Origin: Clostridium thailandense | GTDB lineage: Bacteria > Bacillota > Clostridia > Clostridiales > Clostridiaceae | Assembly: GCF_019207025.1 (NCBI RefSeq) | Contig: NZ_JAEEGC010000067.1 | Coordinates: forward strand, 1-33,511 | Reading direction: 5' to 3' | DNA length: 33,511 bases | Shown: positions 33,380 through 33,511 of the stretch, in pieces | Position numbering within the stretch: the stretch's first letter is position 1 | Layout: each line of letters starts with the position of its first letter | Notes under the pieces: generated by a model | Told to the model about the DNA's origin: nothing | Databases searched by the model: none | What the model saw: the letters and a program-made list of their open reading frames with translations, nothing else | Position numbers and translations under genes: made by a program

Positions 33380-33511
33380 TAGACAACCACACCAGACACT
33401 TAACTTATACGTAGGGATATATTGACATTCTGGAAGGCACATTTAACTACTTTTGGTACAAGTCTTAGTTCATATTTTTAAAAAACTTAGAAGATTTGAT
33501 TGTTTGAGAAC
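33380..33511 (+). repeat. structured repeat element, copy 3 (cut by window end)
   Basis: TAGACAACCACACCAGACAC and the next 60 bases are almost identical to the left arm of copy 1 (5123-5195). The middle then differs more (GTCTTAGTTCATATTTTT) but keeps the apical TGTTTGAG motif at the right edge. The right arm is outside the window. Confidence 0.8.

Noticed and set aside
33176..33442. 88-codon minus-strand frame across the helicase 3' end and repeat
   Set aside because: It spans the end of a well-supported gene and repeat sequence and has no ribosome site or domain.

Overview
Low-GC (AT-rich) DNA with strong Shine-Dalgarno sites and protein sequences typical of Clostridium sensu stricto; the content points to an anaerobe that takes up and ferments purines. 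No rRNA, tRNA, CRISPR array or transposase gene was seen.

Layout. 1-588 (-) is the start of ygeW (carbamoyltransferase-like, anaerobic purine catabolism), cut by the window edge. It diverges from an NCS2 xanthine/urate-type permease (1060-2430, +). 2935-5007 (+) holds yqeB, an xdhC-type accessory gene and ridA, behind a candidate sigma-54 promoter and a triple palindrome. 5381-14706 is a minus-strand block: pbuG-like permease and guanine deaminase behind a purine riboswitch and a second structured leader; a three-subunit molybdenum hydroxylase (Mo, Fe-S, FAD); a MocA-like/ModE-like fusion; and a large PLP enzyme. 14897-21461 is housekeeping (ClpE, zinc-ribbon protein, DbpA helicase, ABC-F ATPase). 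21812-23855 has small proteins and an FrhB-like iron-sulfur protein. 23978-28856 (-) is a nucleoside ABC importer under a LacI-type regulator. 29199-33293 (+) is a large SF1 helicase with a C-terminal nuclease-like domain.

How it fits together. Permeases and the nucleoside ABC system bring in bases and nucleosides; guanine deaminase makes xanthine; the Mo hydroxylase, matured by YqeB/XdhC/MocA-type proteins and perhaps selenium-dependent, interconverts oxidised purines; YgeW and possibly the PLP lyase plus RidA handle the ring-opened carbon and nitrogen. At least four control layers are visible: a shared TGAYT/ARTCA operator at three sigma-A promoters (ygeW, NCS2 permease, PLP enzyme), a purine riboswitch apparently wired as an ON switch, a sigma-54-like promoter, and LacI/cre-like operators.

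The most unusual non-coding feature is a family of about 260-bp elements (5123-5385, 21553-21809, 33380-end; a 70-bp mini copy at 2847-2916; three end fragments). They have long imperfect terminal inverted repeats and an internal nested hairpin whose helices differ between copies but stay paired, which suggests a mobile or repeated structured RNA. I do not recognise the family.
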